From the NCBI RefSeq assembly GCF_029360725.1, contig NZ_JARKMY010000018.1, forward strand, positions 372,001 through 436,000: DNA of 64,000 nt, given 5' to 3'. The notes beneath the pieces were generated by a model. That model was not told the DNA's origin, made no database searches, and worked only from the letters and a program-made list of their open reading frames with translations. The translations under genes were made by a program, and so were the position numbers. The DNA is from Chryseolinea sp. H1M3-3. Its GTDB lineage: Bacteria; Bacteroidota; Bacteroidia; Cytophagales; Cyclobacteriaceae. Each line of letters opens with the position of its first letter. Within the stretch, counting starts at the first letter, position 1. Positions 51,166 to 59,379 of the stretch are shown here, piece by piece.

Positions 51166-52425
51166 TTAAAGTGAACGACCTTTTTTCTTCTTTCTTCTTT
51201 TCGGTTTCCGCTCTGAAGAAAAATCAAATTGTTTAGCATGAAATAAAGTATGTAGCATTTGGCTTACTTCAACGGATTGATTCTTATCGGGCAAATAATC
51301 GCGCGTGTTTTGCACCGGGGCGGTTTTTGGTTTTAAAGTTTCACGAGAAATTTGCGCCTTCTGATCCTTCAAATCTGAAAGGCGATTGAGAATTGACTTG
51401 GCTGTATACAGTTTGCCGAGGTCGCTACCGTTGAATACAGTCCTATTATGAGTGTCGACAAAAGTTATCCCGTATATTCTGCCTTCATCATTTTGCCGGA
51501 GAACGACCTTAATATTTTGTTGGTCTAAGGCGTTTATAAAAGTCATCAGTTTTAAATTTGACGTTGCCGACAGCACATCGTCAACTTTCTCTTGCAACTT
51601 CTTTTTAAAGGGTGCGCGCAAGACCTCATTCAGTTTGAATTGCTTTTCAAGATTTGCCAATGTCGGCTTCCCGTAGATGAAACTGGCCTTTATTGGGACT
51701 CCCACTTTATTTCCCTTCTGGTCAATAATGCTATAGAGGAGTCCACCCTTTTGCCGCATCATTGTGCCCTCCTTTCCTCTGTCTGCCGCGACATTATATT
51801 GTTGTAAGACAGCATTTAATTCCGGGATGGATGTATACTTATAAGACCTGGTAATCGTCCCGACAATCTTTGAAATGGTCCTTTTAGTTTCGGATTTGCC
51901 ATAGGATGCTTTCTCCAACAGCCTTGGATCTAAGAGCACATCTTTAATAACTTGCTTCCCGCTTGCCGGAACTAATTTGAACATCTCTTCAATCTCCTTG
52001 CGGGCTTTTTCAGATAGGTTCCTCCCAATATTATGGAGAGGGATCCGCTTGCCATTGTCCTGAATACTCGTAGTAAGAATGTGAACGTGAGGGTGTGCGG
52101 CATCGAAGTGATGGTATACCAAGTAGGGTTGGTTCCCGAAGCCAATCTTTTCCATGTAGGTTGTAGCGATAGCATTCAGCTTCTCCTTATCTAACCTTTC
52201 CCCTATCCCAAAATTCAAGGAGATATGCACAACGTTGGTCTTCGACCTCTGATTCAGTTTGATCTGATTAGCAAATCTGTTTTTCTTTTCATGGAAATTT
52301 AGTTCTTCGGGCCGGCATGGAAACAGATTTGCGGCAATACATTCCGCCAATCCTTCTTTGACCTTATTCTCATTATAGTTAAGCGCTCCATTCATCGTTT
52401 TACCCGTTATCATTTTTGCAACCAT
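51166..52425 (-). CDS. mobB: Relaxase MobB (MobP-type, HUH)
   Basis: Relaxase that nicks the element at oriT. The three-histidine metal motif is HHFDAAHPHVHI (about residues 105-116). The N-terminus MVAKMITGKTMNGALNYNENKV is characteristic of Bacteroidetes MobB, where a Tyr in the ALNYNE segment is the likely nicking residue. The long C-terminal part (about 200-419) has no clear second enzyme domain and ends with a very basic tail (ERKPKRRKKKKGR). It overlaps the end of the accessory gene by 16 bp. Confidence 0.93.
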   Translation of the reverse strand: MVAKMITGKTMNGALNYNENKVKEGLAECIAANLFPCRPEELNFHEKKNRFANQIKLNQRSKTNVVHISLNFGIGERLDKEKLNAIATTYMEKIGFGNQPYLVYHHFDAAHPHVHILTTSIQDNGKRIPLHNIGRNLSEKARKEIEEMFKLVPASGKQVIKDVLLDPRLLEKASYGKSETKRTISKIVGTITRSYKYTSIPELNAVLQQYNVAADRGKEGTMMRQKGGLLYSIIDQKGNKVGVPIKASFIYGKPTLANLEKQFKLNEVLRAPFKKKLQEKVDDVLSATSNLKLMTFINALDQQNIKVVLRQNDEGRIYGITFVDTHNRTVFNGSDLGKLYTAKSILNRLSDLKDQKAQISRETLKPKTAPVQNTRDYLPDKNQSVEVSQMLHTLFHAKQFDFSSERKPKRRKKKKGRSL

Positions 52426-52808
52426 CTTTTCCCGATTTCAGAAATCATAATCAGTAACTGCTCAACTTTTGCTTCAACCCGTTTATAGTCTTCCGCAATT
52501 TTTAATGCATGAAACGCTTTTTGATTTACAGAATCTGTTTCATGAAAGAACCTGGTTACCTGGTTGATGTTGATACCGATCTGGTTTAGCTCCTTTCTAA
52601 TCCCAGCTAATTCCAGTGCTGTGGAATTGAGGGTCGCGTCGGTATAGTAGAACATAATCTTCTCCTTGTAAAGGATGGCTCTTACCATCTCGCTTACATT
52701 TTGGCAGTTCGTCTTCTTTCGTTTTTCTTCAAGCTGATTGAAGAAGCTTGCGGAAACGCGCAGTGTAATTACTTTATCGAGAGCATCGCTGGTCTTTCTA
52801 GGACTCAT
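52410..52808 (-). CDS. mobA: Mobilisation accessory protein MobA
   Basis: Relaxosome accessory protein, about 132 aa when begun at ATG 52808 (MSPRKTSDALDKVITLRVS). The N-terminus reads as a ribbon-helix-helix DNA-binding domain (ITLRVSASFFNQLEEKRKKTN...VSEMVRAILYKE), the rest as the MobC/BfmA-like helical part with AGIRKELNQIGININQVTRFF. It overlaps both neighbours: 4 bp with the small upstream gene and 16 bp with the relaxase, showing a tight operon. Its likely target is oriT just upstream. Confidence 0.9.
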   Translation of the reverse strand: MSPRKTSDALDKVITLRVSASFFNQLEEKRKKTNCQNVSEMVRAILYKEKIMFYYTDATLNSTALELAGIRKELNQIGININQVTRFFHETDSVNQKAFHALKIAEDYKRVEAKVEQLLIMISEIGKRWLQK

Positions 52809-53050
52809 GCTGCTAGAGTTTTGATATCTATGAAGCGCCGAGTTCCGAGGCGAAAGGGATGACAAGATCCATTTGTGTATACAAATGTACATCTTGCTGA
52901 TGCTCGAAGACCGGCATCTATCCCTTCAAGCTCCTCAACATTTAAAGACTTCTCTAAGGGATAAAAATCATAGTGACATTTTAAAAGATCATCCTCTATA
53001 ACCCTTGGGTTATCTGGCTTTTTGCAAAACCTGAACTTTAAATTGATCAT
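52805..53050 (-). CDS. Small unknown gene coupled to mobA
   Basis: 81-aa basic protein, not recognised. It is accepted as real because its stop overlaps the mobA start by 4 bases (ATGA), a strong sign of coupling, and it begins with ATG. It has four cysteines spread along the chain and no signal peptide. It is probably the first gene of the mob operon and may be part of the relaxosome. Confidence 0.55.
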   Translation of the reverse strand: MINLKFRFCKKPDNPRVIEDDLLKCHYDFYPLEKSLNVEELEGIDAGLRASARCTFVYTNGSCHPFRLGTRRFIDIKTLAA

Positions 53051-53189
53051 AATTGCTTGTGTTTAATTATGACTCAAAGGAATGACGAATAGTCAGTAGA
53101 GAACAGTTACAACGGTACTAGTACCCTCGCAAAGTCACTGATAATCAGCAACAAAAAATTATTAAAGTTGAAGTAAAATTTTGAAAGGA
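53051..53189. other. Candidate oriT / mob promoter region with palindromes
   Basis: 139 bp gap just upstream of the mob operon. It contains a perfect 12-bp palindrome GGTACTAGTACC (53114-53125) and, 12 bp further, CTGAT-A-ATCAG (53138-53148). On the minus strand a TTCCTTTG box lies about 25 bp before the 53050 start and may be the -7 element. Position next to mobA and paired symmetric sites suit a transfer origin; no nic site consensus can be named by eye. Confidence 0.45.
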
Positions 53190-53741
53190 CTATTTAGGAT
53201 CTAATCCTTTAATGGTTTCAGATTTCTTCGTCTTGTGCATCTTAGCAATGTGGCCTTCAAGGGACTTTTTATTTTGAAATGGTCCTGCGTCACATTCATA
53301 GCACCAAAATTCTATCTTCTTGCCTTTTTCATCCATCAACCTTTTGTAGAACAATTCGCTTAACTGCCAAACCGATAATGAATGTGTTAAGCAGATGAAC
53401 AGGCTAATCACCATGGTTTTTATGTTCTCAATTGTTGGATCTTGAAGCGAAATGAACCAATAATCGTAATAGAAGAAATTGAGAAAGAAGCTTACAACCG
53501 CATAAAACTTCCCGGTCATTCTATAACCATTGATAAGGAATACGAGGATCAGAAATTCAATAACAGCCGCTAAGGCCACTCCGTAAAACCAGTTAAAGAT
53601 TGTAAACCCGGAAAACGTCATATCGATGTGCTCCAGTTGCATGAATAGATTTCCGGCATGCGGAACGTACAACATCATTAAAATGAGAGCACCGTGAAAA
53701 ATTGCTTGTTTACTTTCAAGGTAGATCACTACTTTATTCAT
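53190..53741 (-). CDS. Four-helix membrane protein with C-terminal C2H2 zinc finger
   Basis: 183-aa protein with about four membrane helices (residues 15-130). The cytoplasmic tail contains a classical C2H2-finger pattern: FWCYECDAGPF followed by SLEGHIAKMH (about 148-170), i.e. C-x2-C-x12-H-x4-H spacing by eye. Prokaryotic single C2H2 fingers are uncommon outside the Ros/MucR type, and fusion to a polytopic membrane part is unusual. It begins 46 bp downstream (on its own strand) of the palindrome array at 53787-53932, so the array may be its operator region. Function unknown. Confidence 0.78.
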   Translation of the reverse strand: MNKVVIYLESKQAIFHGALILMMLYVPHAGNLFMQLEHIDMTFSGFTIFNWFYGVALAAVIEFLILVFLINGYRMTGKFYAVVSFFLNFFYYDYWFISLQDPTIENIKTMVISLFICLTHSLSVWQLSELFYKRLMDEKGKKIEFWCYECDAGPFQNKKSLEGHIAKMHKTKKSETIKGLDPK

Positions 53742-53786
53742 GGCTTTAGAATTAGTGGCTGAAAATGTACTCGTTTGGTTTGATTT

Positions 53787-53932
53787 AAGGTGCGCAGCTA
53801 CCTTATGAAGGTCAGCTCTTACCTTGGCTAAGGTGGGTCCGCACCTTGCTTAAGGTCGGCTGTTACCTTGAGTAAGGTCAAGCCTGACCTTGGCTAAGGT
53901 CACCGATGAATTCCACGTGACCTTGTTAAGGT
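53787..53932. repeat. Array of six ACCTT-N3/4-AAGGT palindromes
   Basis: Six inverted repeats ACCTT...AAGGT at 53800-53812, 53821-53834, 53843-53856, 53865-53878, 53887-53900 and 53920-53932, plus a half site AAGGT at 53787-53791. The first five are centred 22 bp apart (two DNA helical turns), the sixth about 33 bp further. Loops are ATG, GGCT, GCTT, GAGT, GGCT and GTT. The last palindrome lies inside the 3' end of the primase gene (encoding PTLTRS). This regularity indicates binding sites for a dimeric protein on one face of the helix: an operator array or iteron-like replication/partition site. Confidence 0.9.
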
Positions 53933-54799
53933 CGGGACGCTCATAGTCTTGCTCAGCAAGTATTCATTCATGTCCTTAAATGATGAATAGATTGTCGAAC
54001 CGTCTTGGAAAGTAATTCCTTTTAAGGTCAAAGCTTCCTTGGCTTTTTTTCCAGCGTCGTCATTATCGAGAAATAGAATTACATGCGTATGCTGCCCGAG
54101 AATAGGCAAGCTCTTATTAAGCATGCTCAGGGAATTGAGGACTAAAAAATTAGAATCTTTACTAAGTTCCTTTATCCGCCTATCATCGACTTGGATTACA
54201 GAAAGGAAATCGATGAACCCTTCCTGAACGCAAAGTTTATCGAAGTGATTGTCAATGAAGGAAATGTCCTTCGGGGATGACGACCCTTTAAACCAGCTAT
54301 TCCTAAGCTCATATCCTCCGGAGATGTTTCGAAACCCTACGGCGCTGTAGATTTTCGGACCGATCTTAAAGCCGACTTCTTTGCAATATTGCCTTGCCAA
54401 TGATATTTCGATCCCGCGGCGGTTGATATAGTCGATGAGTTCCGGCGCGGCAAATTCTTTTATCGACACCACCTCTAACTTATTTTCAGGCGGCTCAACG
54501 GGTTTCTGGTGAAGAGAAAAATCGTTAAGTAGATTCGAATTGGAAAGCTTTATCATGAATTCGTGAGTGGTGCATTGATGGAGCTTCATTCCCAAATCGA
54601 TGATATTGCCACCCTCTCCGATTCCATGGTCATACCAAACGTTTAACTTGCTATCTACTTTAAAGGAAGGATCTTTATCAAGTCTGAAGGGGGAATGATA
54701 CCAATAATCGTTGCCGCGGATTTTGGTTGGTTGACAGCCTAAGTTCGATAAGTAATCTACTATAGAGATGTTCCTTGCATCGGAAAACGTTAGAGCCAT
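53900..54799 (-). CDS. TOPRIM primase-like protein
   Basis: 299-aa DnaG-related protein of mobile elements. The N-terminal part has the zinc-finger-derived pattern of this group (YWYHSPFRLDKDPSFKVDSKLNVWYDHGIGEGGNIIDL, about 32-70) without the CHC2 cysteines. The TOPRIM domain shows KLCVQEGFIDFLSVIQ (catalytic Glu) and VILFLDNDDAGKKAKEAL (the DxD pair). No helicase domain. It probably primes replication of the element after transfer. The 3' end of the gene overlaps one of the array palindromes. Confidence 0.88.
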   Translation of the reverse strand: MALTFSDARNISIVDYLSNLGCQPTKIRGNDYWYHSPFRLDKDPSFKVDSKLNVWYDHGIGEGGNIIDLGMKLHQCTTHEFMIKLSNSNLLNDFSLHQKPVEPPENKLEVVSIKEFAAPELIDYINRRGIEISLARQYCKEVGFKIGPKIYSAVGFRNISGGYELRNSWFKGSSSPKDISFIDNHFDKLCVQEGFIDFLSVIQVDDRRIKELSKDSNFLVLNSLSMLNKSLPILGQHTHVILFLDNDDAGKKAKEALTLKGITFQDGSTIYSSFKDMNEYLLSKTMSVPTLTRSRGIHR

Positions 54800-54842
54800 G
54801 TTGAGTTTACTTTATTGGCCCTAAAAATGAAGGGAAATAAAT

Positions 54843-55127
54843 TTATCGTTTCACATCTACGTATTCACTAGGGGATTTTTGGCTTCTAACAAACCTGCCG
54901 AAAGCCGGAAGCTGGTTTAAGGATAAACGAAAGGAACGAATTAATCCATCAGGAAATTGCCGAGGGCTTGAATAAGTTGGTCCAAGATCAGTCTGACTCT
55001 TAAATTTTATCCGATAACGGTAAGGAACTTTCGAAAGGCTAATCAATTGGATTAAACCTTCCGTTGCCATTGCCAAAGAGAAATCACCTTCAGGTAATAT
55101 TTCGGTTTCCCATACACTCAAAGGCAT
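54843..55127 (-). CDS. Unknown small protein
   Basis: 94-aa open frame on the minus strand upstream of the primase, unrecognised. It starts MPLSVWETEILPEGDFS and ends with a basic tail; no signal or membrane segment. It is divergent from the SIR2-like gene. It may be a real small ICE gene, but there is no motif or coupling to support it. Confidence 0.35.
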   Translation of the reverse strand: MPLSVWETEILPEGDFSLAMATEGLIQLISLSKVPYRYRIKFKSQTDLGPTYSSPRQFPDGLIRSFRLSLNQLPAFGRFVRSQKSPSEYVDVKR

Positions 55128-55173
55128 TTCCCATTGAAGATAAAAAAATAATAGGTTATCTTAATCCGAAACT

Positions 55174-56202
55174 ATGAGTATTCCAAAAACCACAATTATT
55201 ATTGGAGCAGGCGCCAACAAAGAAATTAATGAAGGTAGCGGATTGGGGTTTGATTTAATTCAAGGAATTTCTGAAAGGGTAACTGATCGGACCTCAAAGG
55301 GAAAGGGATATTTATCAAAAGCGTTTCAAATACTTCCTCATTTAAATGATCATTCTGTACGAGAAAGCTTTTTACGGCATTTAGATTTATTTCGATTTGA
55401 TAACAACCATTCACTTGATGCATTTATTTATGAAGTTGAAAATTTTCCTGAATATCAGCCTTATCGGGAGAATTTTAAAGACATCGCAAGGATATTGACG
55501 TTTGCACACGTCCTTGGTTGGGAAGGGCATAGAATACCAGATAGTCACGGAAGGTATGGGGCGACTTTTAAAAATATTTTGAACGAGGTTTCTAAAAAAA
55601 GGCAAAAAACTTGGTTTTCAGAACTCGCATCCTTCATCAGCGATAAAAACCTGTTTAACAGCGACGACTTAATGATTATCACCTTTAACTATGACAGAAT
55701 TTTAGAGGTGTTTTTATTAACGTTTTTCAACTCAAATAATGAGATTAAAAATTTCATCAACAACAACATTATTCACGTATATGGAAGGATAGGTTGTCTT
55801 CCAGAGTTGAAACCGAAAAATTTAACACTAAATGGTACGCGACAACTGGAAAAGGAAATTGAATTCGGATATGACAATGGTGAGTTTAAAAAAATTTCAG
55901 AAGTAAGAGACAATATCTATTTTATCCACGATGATATATCGGACCGAGACGTAAAGAATGTAATGAGAAAAGCGGAAAAACTTTTAGTGTTTGGATATGG
56001 TTTCGATTCTCTAAACAACAAAAGGCTATTACTTGGCAACAGTTTTATTGCTGCGAAAAGTGCATTTAATATTTACGGTGGTACTATAACCCAACGCCGA
56101 AAAACAGTTCAATATGTTCGAGATTTTGCAAGAAAAGCAAACTTAAAATTCCTTCCGCCCGTAGAGTTTGTCAAATGGGGTTTACACGAAATGGCGATCT
56201 AA
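55174..56202 (+). CDS. SIR2-like domain protein
   Basis: 342-aa protein with a SIR2/sirtuin-like NAD-binding domain: first strand TTIIIGAGANKEINEG (about residues 6-21), FNYDRILE (about 170) and IHVYGRIG (about 205) with the catalytic-type His, then LLVFGYGFDSLNN near the end (about 270). Such proteins without a deacetylase zinc site usually act as NAD+ hydrolases in phage defence. The gene is strongly AT-rich compared with the tra genes, which suggests separate acquisition. It converges on a HEPN-like gene, with stops 1 bp apart. Confidence 0.87.
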   Translation: MSIPKTTIIIGAGANKEINEGSGLGFDLIQGISERVTDRTSKGKGYLSKAFQILPHLNDHSVRESFLRHLDLFRFDNNHSLDAFIYEVENFPEYQPYRENFKDIARILTFAHVLGWEGHRIPDSHGRYGATFKNILNEVSKKRQKTWFSELASFISDKNLFNSDDLMIITFNYDRILEVFLLTFFNSNNEIKNFINNNIIHVYGRIGCLPELKPKNLTLNGTRQLEKEIEFGYDNGEFKKISEVRDNIYFIHDDISDRDVKNVMRKAEKLLVFGYGFDSLNNKRLLLGNSFIAAKSAFNIYGGTITQRRKTVQYVRDFARKANLKFLPPVEFVKWGLHEMAI

Positions 56203-56203
56203 T

Positions 56204-56851
56204 TTAAATTTTTTTCTCGATGTCTCTAGCAATGGCATATACATTCCGAAAATATTGAAAGCCTAACAATTTAGAAACATGTTCTTGATAAAATTGAGCA
56301 ATCGCAGGTGAATAACTGGGAATTTCAATAGACTCTGGTTTGCCTAGGTTTTCATTTTTCCCAAGTCTTGATTTTATATCATCAAAACTGAATCTGAACA
56401 TCTTAACGGATTCTGGTGCACCTTGAGTAATTTTCGAAATATGAGCGTGAGAATACGGGTTGCGGATATGATTTTTTATCTTTTTTAAATACTCGTATTG
56501 TTCATTGCTTATCAATTCCTTTTCAAGCGCCAAAGCCAAGGATTGATTCAATGTTAAGTCATCAAATTTCTTACTCTCCTTTAGTTTTACTGTATAGGTC
56601 TCCATATCTGAATAATTATAACCTTTGGTATGATTTTTCATCAATGAAAGTTTCAGCATCCTTTCAACAAAATGGTTAGTTGTACAAATGCTTGCTTGAT
56701 AGAAGCCAAGCATCAAGCAGTTCAATATTTCAAATTTCAGAGTCGCTAATTCAGGTAAATAGCGTAAATCATGATCGTAAAACGGACGCAACGATTCAAA
56801 ATATTCATCGACGGATTTAATGAATCCCTTCGTAAATATTTCTCTTTCCAT
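56204..56851 (-). CDS. HEPN-like protein (Rx4H motif)
   Basis: 215-aa helical protein. Residues 126-136 read KNHIRNPYSHA: Arg130 and His135 give the R-x4-H signature of HEPN RNases, with a polar Asn following the Arg as is usual. The helix before it (FYQASICTTNHFVERMLKLSL) fits the HEPN fold. It is convergent with the SIR2-like gene, so it is not in the same transcript, but both are defence-type effectors. It may be the toxin-like half of an unrecognised module; no clear nucleotidyltransferase (MNT) partner is adjacent. Confidence 0.68.
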   Translation of the reverse strand: MEREIFTKGFIKSVDEYFESLRPFYDHDLRYLPELATLKFEILNCLMLGFYQASICTTNHFVERMLKLSLMKNHTKGYNYSDMETYTVKLKESKKFDDLTLNQSLALALEKELISNEQYEYLKKIKNHIRNPYSHAHISKITQGAPESVKMFRFSFDDIKSRLGKNENLGKPESIEIPSYSPAIAQFYQEHVSKLLGFQYFRNVYAIARDIEKKI

Positions 56852-56888
56852 ATCTTCAACTGCATTAATTTTTTCTATTGCACATCAC

Positions 56889-57377
56889 TTACCGATTTGG
56901 AACGCTTTTTTCCAATGGAATAGGCACACCATTATAATCAATGTTCGAGTACTTATATTGTTTTTCGATGTATTCATCAACCGCCCTCTTATCGTCTGGT
57001 TCTTTTAAGTACAGCCGGTTCCTCCACAAATTCTTTTCAAAATCTTTAGAGAATAACTTATTGGTGTCACCAAATTTTATCATTTTAAATCGCTCCTTAT
57101 AAAGTTGGTTTAACCTTAACAACTCCTTTTGAACTTCTTCAACTTTATAATATGATGATTGAGCTTTAATGAAGAGCAGAAAAAGTAAGCCAGTAACAAT
57201 GCCATAAACTAGCCTAGGTAATATTTGAATCACTAAGATCCAATCAATTTTTAAATTCATTTCCCTAATCAACTGAAGTTTTTCTAAATAAAAATCAATT
57301 GTTGGATACACTGTAACCAATATAAAAACCGCCCATCGGACAAATGGACGGTTTAAAAAAGCTGTTATCTGCTTCAT
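56889..57377 (-). CDS. Two-helix membrane protein with coiled coil, unknown
   Basis: 162-aa protein with two membrane helices (about 12-30 and 47-70), then a charged helical stretch KVEEVQKELLRLNQLYKERFKMIKFGD (about 76-104) that looks like a short coiled coil, and a tail with DKRAVDEYIEKQYKYSNIDYNGVPIPLE. It is 37 bp upstream of the HEPN-like gene on the same strand, so the two may be co-transcribed; a membrane partner for the HEPN protein is possible but speculative. Confidence 0.6.
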   Translation of the reverse strand: MKQITAFLNRPFVRWAVFILVTVYPTIDFYLEKLQLIREMNLKIDWILVIQILPRLVYGIVTGLLFLLFIKAQSSYYKVEEVQKELLRLNQLYKERFKMIKFGDTNKLFSKDFEKNLWRNRLYLKEPDDKRAVDEYIEKQYKYSNIDYNGVPIPLEKSVPNR

Positions 57378-57611
57378 TTTTTTTGAGTGTTGCTTTACTT
57401 AAATGTAACGATTTCTCACCAACGGTCGCAGATGAAGGAAAATTCGGCCAGTCCCTTTGTTTCAACACCTAGTGCACCGGAATAAACCATTGGTGTTTTA
57501 ACGCAGCATCTTTCAAAAACCGTTTTGTACCACCTAGTATTGGACAGGAGTCCTGCCAACATCTCTTGTACCCGCCGAACCGGATAAAAAGATTTGGGTC
57601 ATTGGCAGAAA

Positions 57612-58052
57612 TCATTCAACTTTCGAATACTCGATATCCTTCGATCTGTTTTTAAATAACTTCCCATTCTTCTGGTCAATGAAAATGGAATGAGAAACCT
57701 TTTGACCTTTAGCTCGTAGCTCCGATGATTGTTCATCATAAAAAGCAAGGAATGTAGGTAAGGGCCGGTCATCAGCATGGTCCATACCCACCCATCCGTC
57801 TTGATCATAGTCATTCATTCGCCATTTATGGTTGGTAACTTTGTACCCGTCCTCTTCTTTTTCAATAAAAATTGAATCTCGGACCTGTCGCATCCCAATC
57901 TTATCTCCAGTATTCGGATTTGTTACCTCAATTGCATATTCGCGAACGAAAACACCGGAAGCATCCGCACTGTCTGAATTAGAATTGCTTTTAGAATTAC
58001 AGGAAATTAACATCCAACTTCCTGCACAGATCAAAATGAATTTTAGTGTCAT
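57612..58052 (-). CDS. Unknown lipoprotein
   Basis: 146-aa protein with a lipoprotein signal: FILICAGSWMLISC, Cys about residue 19, followed by a Ser/Asn/Asp-rich spacer. The mature part is beta-rich (VFVREYAIEVTNPNTGDKIGMRQVRDSIFI) with a DYDQDGWVGMDHADDRP acidic loop that could bind calcium. No family recognised. It is 11 bp after the next unknown gene on the same strand. The gap 57378-57611 holds nothing I can support. Confidence 0.7.
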   Translation of the reverse strand: MTLKFILICAGSWMLISCNSKSNSNSDSADASGVFVREYAIEVTNPNTGDKIGMRQVRDSIFIEKEEDGYKVTNHKWRMNDYDQDGWVGMDHADDRPLPTFLAFYDEQSSELRAKGQKVSHSIFIDQKNGKLFKNRSKDIEYSKVE

Positions 58053-58063
58053 GGTGAAAGGGG

Positions 58064-59230
58064 TTAATGTTTATTAATGTAACTAAGCAACGACTGCAAT
58101 GTTTTTTTCACTGCATCTTTAGTGCCACTTTCTGCATCATAAAATTTAACTCGTAAACTTTCATAAGAAACGGATTCAGCTCTTTTAGTCTTTACGAATC
58201 TTGAAAGAAAGCGGATAATCTCGGAGGCATTTTTATTCTGAATAACTCCGGTATCTATAAATATTTTGAAAATGTATGCCAGCTGCGAGACTGATAAATC
58301 AAATATAATTTTAAAATCATTTTTGATTTGGCTATCGGTCTTTGCTGGGATTTGCAACCGTTCCTTTTGACGAAGATAATCCAACTCACTTGTCATCCAT
58401 TCAAGTAATTGATGCTTGATGTCTAAGGCGGAATTATTTAAACCAACGCCATTAATCACGGTCACTTGACTGATAATTTTATAAAAATAAGCGGCTTGGT
58501 CGATCCTGTCGGACAACGTTTCACAGCTCAGCAGTGCCCGCGTTATGTGGTTGCTATAAAACTGAAAGAACTGTTGATCATTAAAATTCAGCTTTATTAA
58601 GGTATTGCACAGATTCATTCTACGCCAATTTCCGTCGTCAATTGAAAAGTCGATCTTCACAACCTCATCATACAGCAATGTTAGATAGTCCACTTGTTTA
58701 AAAGTCATTTTACCATTGCGATCGCACAAACTGTCATGAAAGACTGATAGCAAAGGATCTATCAACTCGGATTCAACATATCGATTCGCCGTAATGATTC
58801 TTAAGACCTCCATTTTGGAAGATAAATTTTTATGCGCCTGTTCGACCGTCCATTTAGGTGCAGCAATGCCATCCAGAAAAAATCCGAAGAACTCATCCTT
58901 GATTAATGACAACAGATTATCGATTGATCGAAAGAGAAATTCAATTACAGAAGAATATGTGTTAGTGCGCACTGACATTTCGGCACGGGTATCAAAAATG
59001 TTGTCCATCAACTCAACGAGAGCGACTTGGTGGAGGCCAAAGTACTCCTTGAAATATGCTTTTCCCTGAGGACGCAAAACTGTTTTTCTGAAAACGGTCT
59101 TTATTCGTACATACTCAGAAGATAAGAATTTCTCAGCTTTTTGAAATTCATCATCCGTTAACTCACCGCAAAGAGTCAAACGCAAAACCTTTGCTACAAC
59201 GGACTCAATATGAACCAATTCATATTCCAC
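58064..59230 (-). CDS. Unknown 388-aa helical protein
   Basis: Soluble, almost entirely helical protein without signal peptide or membrane segment; no family recognised. The C-terminal region (KNDFKIIFDLSVSQLAYIFKIFIDTGVIQNKNASEIIRFLSRFVKTKRAESVSYESLRVKF) resembles the RteC-type C-terminal DNA-binding region in layout (a helical segment followed by a FDxS.SQLAYIFKIF stretch), so a regulatory role is possible but uncertain. It precedes the lipoprotein gene by 11 bp and lies 149 bp downstream of the histidine kinase gene. Confidence 0.68.
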   Translation of the reverse strand: MEYELVHIESVVAKVLRLTLCGELTDDEFQKAEKFLSSEYVRIKTVFRKTVLRPQGKAYFKEYFGLHQVALVELMDNIFDTRAEMSVRTNTYSSVIEFLFRSIDNLLSLIKDEFFGFFLDGIAAPKWTVEQAHKNLSSKMEVLRIITANRYVESELIDPLLSVFHDSLCDRNGKMTFKQVDYLTLLYDEVVKIDFSIDDGNWRRMNLCNTLIKLNFNDQQFFQFYSNHITRALLSCETLSDRIDQAAYFYKIISQVTVINGVGLNNSALDIKHQLLEWMTSELDYLRQKERLQIPAKTDSQIKNDFKIIFDLSVSQLAYIFKIFIDTGVIQNKNASEIIRFLSRFVKTKRAESVSYESLRVKFYDAESGTKDAVKKTLQSLLSYINKH

Positions 59231-59379
59231 GGCAAACTCCCCCTTCTTAAGCCATTTGCTTACGAAGGATGAATATCCAGCCGGAATTTGAAATATGGAA
59301 TACTATTTTAGTTGTATTAAAACGTATTTAAATGATACAGCACGTAGTAGAAATTAAGTACGTCAAATAACGTAGGTCT

